A stretch of DNA of 64,000 nt from Erythrobacter longus (GTDB lineage: Bacteria > Pseudomonadota > Alphaproteobacteria > Sphingomonadales > Sphingomonadaceae): assembly GCF_000715015.1 (NCBI RefSeq), contig NZ_JMIW01000001.1:930001-994000 (forward strand), given 5' to 3'. Shown here piece by piece: positions 54,466 to 63,125 of the stretch. The translations under genes and the position numbers were made by a program. Position 1 is the first letter of the stretch, and each line of letters begins with the position of its first letter. The notes beneath the pieces were generated by a model, which did no database searches, was not told the origin of the DNA, and saw only the letters and a program-made list of their open reading frames with translations.

Positions 54466-55476
54466 ATGAAGCTTGCAACCCTCAACGACGGCACCCGCGA
54501 CGGCAAATTGGTGGTGGTTTCAAAGGATCTGACGCGGTGCTGCGCTGCGGGTTATATCGCGCCCACAATGCAGGCGGCGCTTGATAACTGGGAGCGTGTT
54601 GCGCCTGAGCTTGAGCTGCTGGCAACCGATGTCGAACACGAAGCGGTCCCGTGTGAGCGGTTCCACGAACGCCAGGCGCACTCGCCATTGCCGCGCGCCT
54701 ATCAATGGGCCGATGGCAGCGCCTATATCAACCACGTCGAACTGGTCCGTAAGGCGCGCAATGCCGAGGTGCCCGAAAGCTTCTACCACGATCCGCTGAT
54801 GTATCAGGGCGGCTCTGACAGCTTCCTGCCGCCGCGCGCCGATATCCCCTTGGGTGATGTCAAATGGGGCTGCGATATGGAAGGCGAGATCGCGGTTGTG
54901 GTCGATGATGTGCCGATGGGCGTATCGGTCGAGGATGCAGCCGGTCACATCAAGCTTATCATGCTGGTCAACGATGTATCCTTGCGCGGCCTTATTCCCG
55001 GCGAACTTGCCAAGGGCTTTGGCTTCTTCCAGTCCAAACCTTCAAGCGCGTTCAGCCCGGTGGCCGTCACTCCAGAAGAGCTTGGTGAGGCGTGGAAAGA
55101 CACGCTGATCCACCTGCCCTTGATGGTCGATTACAACGGCGAGCCCTTTGGCCGCGCAGAAGTGGGCGTGGATGCTACCTTCAACATGGCGCAATTGGTC
55201 GCCCATGCTGCCAAGACGCGGCCTTTGTGTGCAGGCTCGATCATCGGCTCGGGCACGATCTCGAACAAGGGTAGCGATGGCGGTCCGGGCAAGCCCGTTG
55301 CCGAAGGCGGTCTTGGCTATTCCTGCATCGCCGAAATCCGCATGATCGAAACCATCGCTAACGGCGAACCGAAGACCCCATTTATGGCTCCCGGTGACAC
55401 GGTGAAGGTCGAAATGCGCGACAAGGACAACCATTCGATCTTTGGCGCAATCGAGCAGACGGTCGTGCAAGCCTAA
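54466..55476 (+). CDS. Fumarylacetoacetate hydrolase family protein
   Basis: A 336-residue FAH-fold hydrolase: MKLATLNDGTRDGKLVVVSKD, YQGGSDSFLPP, WGCDMEGEIAVVVDDVPMG with metal-binding acids, and SIIGSGTISNKGSDGGPGKP. This opening is shared by the bacterial enzymes paired with maleylacetoacetate isomerase, so it probably cleaves fumarylacetoacetate to fumarate and acetoacetate. It is shorter than the eukaryotic FAH (about 420). ATG 54466 is 4 bases after maiA. The stop overlaps the convergent fghA by 4 bases. Confidence 0.9.
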   Translation: MKLATLNDGTRDGKLVVVSKDLTRCCAAGYIAPTMQAALDNWERVAPELELLATDVEHEAVPCERFHERQAHSPLPRAYQWADGSAYINHVELVRKARNAEVPESFYHDPLMYQGGSDSFLPPRADIPLGDVKWGCDMEGEIAVVVDDVPMGVSVEDAAGHIKLIMLVNDVSLRGLIPGELAKGFGFFQSKPSSAFSPVAVTPEELGEAWKDTLIHLPLMVDYNGEPFGRAEVGVDATFNMAQLVAHAAKTRPLCAGSIIGSGTISNKGSDGGPGKPVAEGGLGYSCIAEIRMIETIANGEPKTPFMAPGDTVKVEMRDKDNHSIFGAIEQTVVQA

Positions 55477-56315
55477 GCGTTCAACCGCCCTGCGTGCCAC
55501 GCGATATGATCGGCCATAAAGGTCGAGATAAAGAAGTATGAGTGGTCATATCCTTCCTGCATCCGGATGTCGGCGGCGATCCCGGCAGTCGCACAGGCTT
55601 CGATCAGACGGCGCGTTTGCAGCTGATCCTCTAGGAAATTGTCCGCCGTGCCTTGATCGACAAGCAGTTCGGGAAGGCGCGCACCATCCTCGATCAGCGC
55701 CACAGCATCATATTCGCGCCACGCGGCACGATCCTTGCCCAGATAGCGTCCAAGCGCCTTTTCGCCCCACGGCACATCTGATGGCGCAACGATGGGAGAA
55801 AATGCGCTAACCGAGCGGAATACGTCAGGATTGCGCAAGCCGATGGTAAGCGCGCCGTGACCGCCCATCGAATGCCCGGTGATCGATTGGCGCAAAGGAT
55901 CGACCGGGAAATGTGCAGCGATCAGCGCGGGCAGCTCGCTCTCGATGTAAGAACGCATACGGTAGTGCTTGCTCCACGGGTCACACGTCGCATCGACATA
56001 GAAACCGGCCCCCTTGCCAAAATCGTATTCCTCGGCGGCGTCGGGCACGTCATCTCCCCGCGGCGAGGTATCGGGCGCAACGAAGATGATGCCATGCTCG
56101 GCGCAAGCGGCGCGGTATTCGCCCTTCTCCATCACGTTGGAATGGGTGCAGGTGAGCCCGGAAAGGTAGGTCACAACCGGCAGCTTCGCGTCCGGTGCAT
56201 GGTCGGGGACGAAGACTGCGAAGGTCATCTCGGTGCCGGTCGCGCTCGATAAGTGAGAATAGACGCCTTGCGTCCCGCCATGGCTGCGGGTTTCAGATAT
56301 AGTTTTCAGTTTCAC
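55473..56315 (-). CDS. fghA: S-formylglutathione hydrolase
   Basis: The enzyme splits S-formylglutathione to formate and glutathione, the last step of glutathione-dependent formaldehyde oxidation. The 280-residue protein has the esterase-D pattern: YLSGLTCTH, FVAPDTSPRG, nucleophile GHSMGGHGALTI and EGYDHSYFFI with the catalytic His. GTG 56315 with GAGG upstream is the start; it begins 2 bases after the cupin stop. With adhC, 0.36 kb upstream in the same operon, it forms a complete formaldehyde detoxification pair. Confidence 0.95.
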   Translation of the reverse strand: MKLKTISETRSHGGTQGVYSHLSSATGTEMTFAVFVPDHAPDAKLPVVTYLSGLTCTHSNVMEKGEYRAACAEHGIIFVAPDTSPRGDDVPDAAEEYDFGKGAGFYVDATCDPWSKHYRMRSYIESELPALIAAHFPVDPLRQSITGHSMGGHGALTIGLRNPDVFRSVSAFSPIVAPSDVPWGEKALGRYLGKDRAAWREYDAVALIEDGARLPELLVDQGTADNFLEDQLQTRRLIEACATAGIAADIRMQEGYDHSYFFISTFMADHIAWHAGRLNA

Positions 56316-56316
56316 G

Positions 56317-56673
56317 CTAGACCTCAACCGGTTTGTAAGCAGTTGTCTCATCGCCTGTATTGGGCGTGCCTTCTGCGTCCATAATCAGGAGCTTCACTTC
56401 GCCGTTGCGTGCACACGGGCGGTGTTCGGTCCCCTTGGGCACCACGATCAAATCGCCCGCGCTCATGGCCTCGGTGCGATCCCGAAACTCCAATTCAAGT
56501 TCGCCCTCTATCACGAGGAACAGTTCGTCTGTGTCCGGGTGAGAATGCCAGTGGAACTCGCCCTCCACCTTGGCAAGGCGAACCTCGTTGCCGTTGTAAT
56601 GCGCCGCCAGACGCGGAGCCCACTGCTCGTCGAACAGAGCGAATTTGTCAGCGAGCGTGACCTTACCAGCCAC
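56317..56673 (-). CDS. Small cupin protein
   Basis: The 118-residue protein is a single cupin: VEGEFHWHSHPDTDELFLVIEGELELEF holds the first metal-binding motif and DLIVVPKGTEHRPCARNG the second His. It starts with GTG 56673, sharing a base with the adhC stop (TAGTG), so it is co-translated between adhC and fghA. Similar cupins occur in these operons in other sphingomonads. A role in sensing or stabilising an intermediate is possible but unknown. Confidence 0.85.
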   Translation of the reverse strand: MAGKVTLADKFALFDEQWAPRLAAHYNGNEVRLAKVEGEFHWHSHPDTDELFLVIEGELELEFRDRTEAMSAGDLIVVPKGTEHRPCARNGEVKLLIMDAEGTPNTGDETTAYKPVEV

Positions 56674-57779
56674 TAGAAAACCACCACGCTGCGAATGCTT
56701 TCACCAGCGTGCATCAGGTCGAAACCTTTGTTGATTTCGTCGAGGGTCAGGCGGTGGGTGATCATCGGGTCGATCTCGATCTTGCCGTTCATATACCAGT
56801 CGACGATCTTGGGCACATCGGTGCGCCCCTTTGCTCCTCCAAAGGCAGTCCCGCGCCAATTGCGTCCGGTGACCAGTTGGAAGGGACGCGTCGATATCTC
56901 CTTGCCAGCTTCAGCAACCCCAATGATGATCGAAGTGCCCCATCCCTTGTGACAACACTCCAGAGCATCACGCATCACATCGGTGTTGCCGGTGCAATCG
57001 AAAGAGTAATCCGCCCCGCCATCCAGCATCTCGACCAGATGCGCGACCACATCAGACGTCTCTTTGGGGTTTACGAAGTCGGTCATACCAAACTTCTCGC
57101 CCCACTCACGTTTGGACGGGTTTATGTCGACACCCACAATGCGGTTTGCCCCCGCCATTTTCGCACCCTGAATGACGTTAAGGCCAATCCCGCCAAGGCC
57201 AAAAACCACGACGTTGTCGCCCGGTTGAACCTTTGCGGTGTTGGTCACTGCACCCACCCCAGTGGTGACACCGCAGCCAACATAACAAGTGGTATCAAAC
57301 GGCGCGTCCTCGCGGATTTTGGCGACCGCAATCTCTGGCAGCACAATGAAGTTGGAGAAGGTCGAACACCCCATATAGTGGAAGATCGTCTGCCCCTTAT
57401 AGCTCATCCGCGAAGTGCCATCGGGCATCAAACCCTGACCTTGCGTCACGCGGATTGCCTGGCACAAATTGGTCTTGCCAGAGAGGCAGAATTTACACTC
57501 CCCGCATTCAGGCGTGTAGAGCGGGATGACGTGGTCATCGGGCGCAACCGAGGTGACACCGGGGCCCACCTCGCGCACCACGCCGCAACCTTCATGACCA
57601 AGGACGCTTGGGAAGATACCTTCGCTGTCGAGGCCATCCAGAGTGTACGCATCGGTGTGGCAAATGCCCGTTGCCATCAATTCAACCAAGACCTCGCCCG
57701 CCTTGGGGCCTTCTAAATCAAGCTCGACGATCTCAAGCGGTTTCTTGGCTTCAAAGGCGACGGCGGCTCTGGTTTTCAT
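56673..57779 (-). CDS. adhC: S-(hydroxymethyl)glutathione / S-nitrosoglutathione dehydrogenase (class III alcohol dehydrogenase)
   Basis: The 368-residue zinc enzyme oxidises S-hydroxymethylglutathione and also reduces S-nitrosoglutathione. Class III features are clear: [13 protein letters not shown] and GHEGCGVV for catalytic Zn, the four-Cys structural Zn loop [29 protein letters not shown], and [14 protein letters not shown] for NAD. ATG 57779 has AGGAG upstream. It lies 64 bases after the alternative oxidase gene and directly before the cupin and fghA genes, probably one transcript. Confidence 0.96.
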   Translation of the reverse strand: MKTRAAVAFEAKKPLEIVELDLEGPKAGEVLVELMATGICHTDAYTLDGLDSEGIFPSVLGHEGCGVVREVGPGVTSVAPDDHVIPLYTPECGECKFCLSGKTNLCQAIRVTQGQGLMPDGTSRMSYKGQTIFHYMGCSTFSNFIVLPEIAVAKIREDAPFDTTCYVGCGVTTGVGAVTNTAKVQPGDNVVVFGLGGIGLNVIQGAKMAGANRIVGVDINPSKREWGEKFGMTDFVNPKETSDVVAHLVEMLDGGADYSFDCTGNTDVMRDALECCHKGWGTSIIIGVAEAGKEISTRPFQLVTGRNWRGTAFGGAKGRTDVPKIVDWYMNGKIEIDPMITHRLTLDEINKGFDLMHAGESIRSVVVF

Positions 57780-57843
57780 TGCAATGTTCTCCTGCTGCCT
57801 TGGCACCCTGACAGCAGGAGAGAATACGGGTCAAGCCGCGATC

Positions 57844-58527
57844 TCAGGCGCGCTTGGCATCAATCGCTTCGACAAAGCCGTGGTTCACATCGCGGTGCTC
57901 CGCCTCATCAGCGCGAACGGCAATGATCACGTCGCGCAGGCGGGCATCCTGGGGAAGCTGCCAATAGTCGATCGCGATTTGCGGGGCAGGCACATTCTCA
58001 TGGCCCCCAGCATCCACCTCGGCGAGGTAGCCGGTGTAGCTGATCACCGCTTCCTCTTCGAAATATCCCACGACCCGGTGCGCAGTGCGCGGTGCAAAGA
58101 GGTAGAGGAAGAAGTAGAAATTGTAGAACACAAGCTGCACCGCAACGATCAAGGCGCGCTCGAAGCGGTTGGGCTGAGCGATCTCGATAAAGGTCATAAG
58201 GTGCATCCGCTCATTCTCTGCTTCGTCCAGCAGAGTACGGATCCAACCCTCATCATCGCGCATATATCGCAGCGCTTTGAGGTGTTGCCAAAGGCCTCCG
58301 ACCATTCCGGGCACTGCAGCGACGGTCTCAAGCACGACGGCACGGTGGCCATAACGTTTGGCAAAGAAGGTATCGGCGAAAAAACGCAGCAGCTTCACAA
58401 AGGCAAAAGCAACCTTGTCGCTCACCGTTTCGGGTGCGACGTGGCTGTCGATTACAGCCTCATAATTGACTTGGCGAATAAGCGGACGGGGATCGACATA
58501 TTGCATTGCACGAACTCGGTTTTGCAT
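57844..58527 (-). CDS. aox: Alternative (cyanide-insensitive) quinol oxidase
   Basis: A 227-residue AOX. All di-iron ligands are readable: Glu67 in LET, Glu106 and His109 in NERMH, Glu158 in EEEA, and Glu208 and His211 in [15 protein letters not shown] accepts electrons from ubiquinol, reduces oxygen to water without proton pumping, and resists cyanide and nitric oxide. It has two membrane-associated hydrophobic regions (about 120-145 in [15 protein letters not shown]). It precedes adhC in the same direction, suggesting a shared stress role. The gene is rare in bacteria but known in marine and sphingomonad species. Confidence 0.95.
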   Translation of the reverse strand: MQNRVRAMQYVDPRPLIRQVNYEAVIDSHVAPETVSDKVAFAFVKLLRFFADTFFAKRYGHRAVVLETVAAVPGMVGGLWQHLKALRYMRDDEGWIRTLLDEAENERMHLMTFIEIAQPNRFERALIVAVQLVFYNFYFFLYLFAPRTAHRVVGYFEEEAVISYTGYLAEVDAGGHENVPAPQIAIDYWQLPQDARLRDVIIAVRADEAEHRDVNHGFVEAIDAKRA

Positions 58528-58808
58528 ATTTGACGCCTACCTTGATAAGATGCGCCAATCTGCGTTTTTGATGAGCCGGATATAGAGTGCTTGAGACGAT
58601 TTTTCTGTCGAAACGCTCGCAATAGTTGTTCTGTTTTATGCATCATCTGAGCCAAATACGTTTCGGCTCCTGCAAAATTCGCAAACAAATTCGCAGGCAA
58701 AGAAACCCGTAAGGATTTCCTTCAAGAGAGCCATTTGCAGTCATTGCAAACCTCTCGCCTTCTGCTAATTCGTTTCTATTGAAACCACCCTTGTGCTCAG
58801 GAGCCGCT

Positions 58809-60260
58809 ATGACCGCCTATCCCACCGTAAAAATGCTGATTGGCGCTGAATGGGTGGAAAGCGGTGGCGATGGCTCAATGGCTGTGTTCAACCCTGCCAC
58901 GGAAAAGGAAATCGGCCGCGCGCCCAAGGTTTCCAAAGAGCAACTTGATGCAGCGCTTGCTGCTGCGGGAGAAGCCTTCCCAGTATGGTCCAAGACGCCC
59001 GCGATTGAGCGTTTTCGCATCCTTCGCAAGGCAGCAGACCTCTTGCGCGAGCGGACCGAAACTATCGCGCGTGTGATGACACTTGAGATGGGCAAACCCC
59101 ACGCTCAGGCCGTAGGCGAAACCGCGGGTGCAGCAGACCTCATCGACTTCCTCGCTGAAGAAGCAAAGCGTCAGGGCGGGCGGCTTGTGCCGGTGCGAAG
59201 CCACAATTTGCTTGAGCAACGCGTGACGCAGGAACCGGTTGGTCCCGCGGTCCTCTTTACCCCGTGGAATTTCCCGATCAACCTGCCTGCCAAGAAAATC
59301 GCGGGCGCACTTGCCGCTGGATGCACGGCGATTTTGAAGCCTGCCGAGACAACGCCGGCGACCGCGCAAATGCTGGCGGAGTGCTTCGTTGACGCAGGGC
59401 TTCCGTCAGGCGTGCTCAATATCGTTTATGGCGATCCGGCGATGATTTCAGAGCATCTCATCACCGCGCAAATCACCCGCAAAGTCTCCTTCACCGGCTC
59501 AACTGCAGTGGGCAAGCAATTGGGCGCGCTCGCGGCGCAAGGGTTAAAGCGTTTCACGTCCGAATTGGGCGGCCATGCACCCGTGGTGATTGGGGAAAGC
59601 GCAGACTTTGAACGCACGGTTGCGGCCTGCGCTGCGACCAAGTTCCGCAATGCCGGGCAAGTGTGCGTCTCCCCCACCCGCTTCCTTGTGGCGCGCGGGA
59701 TCTACGACAAATTCGTCGCTGAATTCGCCGCGCGTTCGCAAAAGCTCAAAATTGGCGATGCGAGCGTGGATGACAGTGTCGACATGGGCCCTCTGGCGCA
59801 CAAAGGCCGCTTGGAAGCGATGCAGCAATTGGTCGCATCAATGGAGGCAGATGAAGGCGAAATCGTCAGCGGCGGCAAGGCATTGGAAGGGCCAGGGCAT
59901 TTCTTCACGCCGACTATTATCGCTGGCCCATCGCTCAAAAGCCAGTTCATGACCGAGGAACCCTTTGGTCCGGTGGCTGGCATCGTGCCGTATGACACAA
60001 TCGAGGAAGCGGTCGAAATCGCCAATTCGCTACGCTACGGCCTGTCAGCCTATGCTTTCACAAGCTCGCTCGATGAAAGCCACTACCTTGGCAATTCGCT
60101 GCGCGCAGGCATGGTTGCGATCAACCACTTTGCTGTGGGTTCACCCGAAACACCCTTTGGCGGGGTTGGTGACAGCGGATTTGGCTCTGAAAGCGGGGTT
60201 GAGGGGTATCTAGGCTATACCGAAACAAAACTGGTCACGGTCGCCAAATCGGCGCCATGA
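58809..60260 (+). CDS. NAD(P)-dependent aldehyde dehydrogenase, succinate-semialdehyde type
   Basis: A 483-residue ALDH: AVLFTPWNFPINLPAKKIAGALAAGC for the cofactor entry, SFTGSTAVGKQLG, SELGGHAPVVIG with the general-base Glu, FRNAGQVCVSPTR with the nucleophilic Cys, and TEEPFGPVAGIVPYD. The pattern is that of GabD-like succinate-semialdehyde dehydrogenases, but related aldehydes cannot be excluded. ATG 58809 follows AGGAG. The gene lies next to, and divergent from, aox across 281 bases that hold no strong feature other than the two promoters. Confidence 0.88.
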   Translation: MTAYPTVKMLIGAEWVESGGDGSMAVFNPATEKEIGRAPKVSKEQLDAALAAAGEAFPVWSKTPAIERFRILRKAADLLRERTETIARVMTLEMGKPHAQAVGETAGAADLIDFLAEEAKRQGGRLVPVRSHNLLEQRVTQEPVGPAVLFTPWNFPINLPAKKIAGALAAGCTAILKPAETTPATAQMLAECFVDAGLPSGVLNIVYGDPAMISEHLITAQITRKVSFTGSTAVGKQLGALAAQGLKRFTSELGGHAPVVIGESADFERTVAACAATKFRNAGQVCVSPTRFLVARGIYDKFVAEFAARSQKLKIGDASVDDSVDMGPLAHKGRLEAMQQLVASMEADEGEIVSGGKALEGPGHFFTPTIIAGPSLKSQFMTEEPFGPVAGIVPYDTIEEAVEIANSLRYGLSAYAFTSSLDESHYLGNSLRAGMVAINHFAVGSPETPFGGVGDSGFGSESGVEGYLGYTETKLVTVAKSAP

Positions 60261-60300
60261 CGGCGGTTTTATTCAATAGGCCCGGATTGGCGGGCGCCGC

Positions 60301-60462
60301 TTAACGCAGGCGGAAAAGCCCTGCGATAAGTTTAGCAAGCGGCTTTTTCGTCGGCATCGGTTGAATTCGGCCGTAGCGCGCGCGGCGCGAGCTTTCGTTG
60401 CCAAAGCATACCGTGCGGCCCATTGCATCTGGACCAGATGAGATGATGGTTGGTCGTTCCAT
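60301..60462 (-). CDS. Possible small basic protein (53 aa)
   Basis: Frame from ATG 60462 to TAA 60301 in the 372-base gap between the ALDH and the alpha-hydroxyacid oxidase genes. The product runs from MERPTIISSGPDAMGR through SSRRARYGRIQPMPTKKPLA to a C-terminal LIAGLFRLR, highly basic and with good codon use, but no clear ribosome-binding site. A second overlapping frame on the same strand looks like noise. The rest of the gap is A/T-richer and shows nothing else. Confidence 0.4.
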   Translation of the reverse strand: MERPTIISSGPDAMGRTVCFGNESSRRARYGRIQPMPTKKPLAKLIAGLFRLR

Positions 60463-60632
60463 TGTTTCTGTCGCGCCCCGAATCGCGTTTTATAATTAAT
60501 GCGAGGCTATCACCGTTCCTGTGGAAAACTGAGTCGAAATCTGACGTCAGTGATAGGATTTTACGATTAATATAAAGTTTCGTCCACATATGCGCTGCGA
60601 CCTAAGTAGTTTTCGCAAGCGTTGTGAGGGGC

Positions 60633-61802
60633 TTACGCGCGATCTGTGCGCTGGGCACCAGCGTCGCGCACGGCCGCCAAGTCGGGATATCCATTGACCG
60701 CCATCAGCAGATCGGCCTCTGCCAGCATGCTACGCAAGACCCAGGCCGCGCCTTTCGCGCCCCCGATTGCAAGACCGTATGTGTAAGGGCGCCCTACGCC
60801 AACAGCGGTTGCCCCAAGAGCAAGCGCCTTGACAGCGTCGCTGCCTGAACGAACGCCGCTGTCAAACAGAACAGGCGTGTCACCGCTTGCCTTCACCACG
60901 TCTGCAAGCAGGTCGATCGTTGCGATGCCGCCATTGGCCTGACGCCCGCCATGGTTTGAGCAATAGACCGCATCCGCCCCGTGATCGACCGCGCGGCGCG
61001 CGTCATCAGGGTGGCAGATGCCTTTAAGGACAATGGGAAGGTCGGTCACAGACTTGAACCACTCCATATCGTCCCACGTCAGCACTTGGCCAAAAATGCC
61101 TGCAAACAGCATGATTGCCGCCTTGGGATCTTCCTCCGGCGGCTTTTCAAGCATCCCCCGGAAGACCGGATCGGTGAAGTAGTTCTGCATGACCTTGCCG
61201 CGAAGCTGCGGGAAGTTGGAGGCATTGAGATCGCGCGGACGCCAACCGGTGAGCCATGTGTCGAGAGTTACTACGATTGCCTTTGCCCCGGACGCCTCAG
61301 CCCGCTTTATCAGGCTTGTCGCAAGCTCGCGATTGCGCGGGGTGTAAAGCTGAAAGAAAGCTGGCGTATCGCCGCAAGCTTCAAACACATCCTCCATCGG
61401 ATCATTGCCCAGGGTCGAAACACAAAACGGCACGCCCGTTTCGGCAGAGGCGCGCGCTGCAGCCATATCGCCGTGACGATCCTGGGTTGCCTCTCCGTTA
61501 AGGCCAATCGGCGCCATGAAGAGCGGGCTTTTGAGCTTCATTCCAAACAGGTCAATGGACAGATCGCGCTCGGTACAATCGACCATCATGCGCGGGATCA
61601 TACCCCAATGATGAAACGCGCCGGAATTGCTGTTCTGGGTATGCTCATCCCCGCACCCGCCCGCGACATAATTGGTGAGCATTTCACCCAGAGCTTGCTG
61701 CCCGCGTTTTTCCAAAGTCGCAAAATCAACCGGATAGTCGGGCAACATCCCCTGAAGCCCGGCATTGTAAATCTCGTTCTGCATCCCGCCAAAATTTTCC
61801 AT
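60633..61802 (-). CDS. FMN-dependent alpha-hydroxyacid oxidase (lactate 2-monooxygenase-like)
   Basis: A 389-residue TIM-barrel flavoenzyme. Catalytic residues are visible in LPIVLKGICHPDDA (Lys), CSNHGGRQANGG (active His and Arg) and FDSGVRSGSDAVKALALGA for FMN phosphate. An early part ends in GGCGDEHTQNSNSGAFHHWGMIPRMM, longer than in L-lactate dehydrogenases and closer to lactate 2-monooxygenase-type proteins. The reaction would turn an alpha-hydroxy acid into a keto acid or a decarboxylated product; the substrate is not readable. Confidence 0.87.
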   Translation of the reverse strand: MENFGGMQNEIYNAGLQGMLPDYPVDFATLEKRGQQALGEMLTNYVAGGCGDEHTQNSNSGAFHHWGMIPRMMVDCTERDLSIDLFGMKLKSPLFMAPIGLNGEATQDRHGDMAAARASAETGVPFCVSTLGNDPMEDVFEACGDTPAFFQLYTPRNRELATSLIKRAEASGAKAIVVTLDTWLTGWRPRDLNASNFPQLRGKVMQNYFTDPVFRGMLEKPPEEDPKAAIMLFAGIFGQVLTWDDMEWFKSVTDLPIVLKGICHPDDARRAVDHGADAVYCSNHGGRQANGGIATIDLLADVVKASGDTPVLFDSGVRSGSDAVKALALGATAVGVGRPYTYGLAIGGAKGAAWVLRSMLAEADLLMAVNGYPDLAAVRDAGAQRTDRA

Positions 61803-61886
61803 GGCTCACACTCTCTCCGTAAATTCTCTCAGGTCCGAGAATGAGGCAAAGCGCCCCTTCCCGGCAAGCCTTTTTGGCAAGAGATT

Positions 61887-62255
61887 TCAGCGCAGGAGTT
61901 TTTGCAAGCGCGGACGCACGCGCAAAAAGAGGATGTATAGCCGCTCAAGCACCGCCAAGACGGCCCGATTTCTGGAAATCAGACCAAGCGGACGGAGCAC
62001 AGGGATAGCACGCCACATCGCGGCAAATGCCTCTGCCCCGCTCAAAACGCGTCCATTTTCCTCTGCATGGAACCGTGCAAGCAATTCGGATTGATCAATG
62101 GGACAGCTGGGGTCTGCGCTCGCCGACACATCGACGAAATCAATCGCGCCTTGACGATCCAGCCGCTTCATCACCCCAATCTCGCGGATGCAGAGTGGAC
62201 AGGCTCCATCGAACCAGACTTTTGTGCGGGGTTGAGAGGGCGCTTGCATATCCAT
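61887..62255 (-). CDS. DCC-family (DUF393) thiol-disulfide protein
   Basis: A 122-residue protein with the DCC signature VWFDGACPLCIREI near residue 15, where Cys19 and Cys22 form a thioredoxin-like CxxC, and a tail ILFLRVRPRLQKLLR. The family is predicted to be redox-active; few members are characterised. I start at ATG 62255; a longer frame reaches 62327 but its extra residues look hydrophobic and unrelated, and neither start has a good ribosome-binding site. It lies 85 bases past the start of the alpha-hydroxyacid oxidase gene. Confidence 0.75.
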   Translation of the reverse strand: MDMQAPSQPRTKVWFDGACPLCIREIGVMKRLDRQGAIDFVDVSASADPSCPIDQSELLARFHAEENGRVLSGAEAFAAMWRAIPVLRPLGLISRNRAVLAVLERLYILFLRVRPRLQKLLR

Positions 62256-62378
62256 GAAAGTGGGATTGGGCCGTGCCCTATTCAAGATCAACCTGATCAC
62301 CCCAAAAGCAAAGGCGCCAAGTGTCATGCACCCAGCGCCCTTGATTATTGCGTCGATTGTTCAGTGGATAGCGTTCTT

Positions 62379-63125
62379 TTAAGAAGCTTCGGCCTCAGCG
62401 ATATCGCCAAGAGCTTCAAGCTGCTCCATACAACCATTTTCCGCCAGAGCCGCCGCAAGTGCATCGGGCTGACGATAGGTTTCAGTCAGCGCGACAATTT
62501 TCACTTCAACCGCTTCGCTTTGTGCGCCTTCAGCTGAAGGCCCCGTGATCGTGTATGTCGAACCATCAGCGAGCTTTAACCCTTCAGGATCAAGTGCACG
62601 GTCTGGTTCGGTTGAGACAAAGCTTACGTCGACCTTCGTCTCTGACCCTTGTTCCGCGATCGTGTAGGTTGCACCTTCATCGGCAGTCGGACGCCAGAGC
62701 TGGACATTTTCCAGATCGTACAAGCATGTGGTGCCCGACGCGGCGACATTGACAAGCCATAGGTTAGGCATGCCGGCCGAACCCTTGGCTCCGCCACGCA
62801 CAGCCCCGGTGCGCGCTCTGTTCGAGGCGCCTTGACGGGTGAGACGAGCGAAACGAGCCCGCGTGCGGGTTGCCCCTTCGCCTACGCGAAAAGTGCCCGG
62901 CCCTTGCATGACCTTTGTGCCGCCATCCACCAAAACTGTGATTTTATCGCCAGCGCGAAGCGTGATTGTCGACGAATCTGCGACCTTTTTTCCCACCGGA
63001 TAAGTTCCGGCAGAAGGCCCAGTGGATTTCACCACAACACCAGCGGCGGCTGCCCCTGATACTGACAAACACGCGCCTGCAAGCGCGAGGCCCAAAGCGC
63101 GGGCCTTAGATTTAACCGAGAACAT
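62379..63125 (-). CDS. Exported FecR-like protein
   Basis: A 248-residue protein with a signal peptide (ALAGACLSVSGAAAA) and an early segment VADSSTITLRAGDKITVLVDGGTKVMQGPGTFRVG that looks like a FecR-type beta module. A linker rich in Arg/Ala and a C-terminal domain with two Cys (TTCLYD, ENGCMEQ) follow. ATG 63125 has GGGGGAG 4 bases upstream and lies within the last codons of the cyclase gene (14-base overlap), so it is translated with it. FecR-like exported proteins next to CHASE2-type cyclases are a known arrangement. Its ligand is unknown. Confidence 0.65.
   Translation of the reverse strand: MFSVKSKARALGLALAGACLSVSGAAAAGVVVKSTGPSAGTYPVGKKVADSSTITLRAGDKITVLVDGGTKVMQGPGTFRVGEGATRTRARFARLTRQGASNRARTGAVRGGAKGSAGMPNLWLVNVAASGTTCLYDLENVQLWRPTADEGATYTIAEQGSETKVDVSFVSTEPDRALDPEGLKLADGSTYTITGPSAEGAQSEAVEVKIVALTETYRQPDALAAALAENGCMEQLEALGDIAEAEAS

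Noticed and set aside
57643..58533. A 296-codon plus-strand frame
   Set aside because: It is antisense to the alternative oxidase and part of adhC, both with full active-site motifs.
58452..58700. An 82-codon minus-strand frame overlapping the aox start
   Set aside because: It overlaps aox in another frame and lacks a ribosome-binding site.
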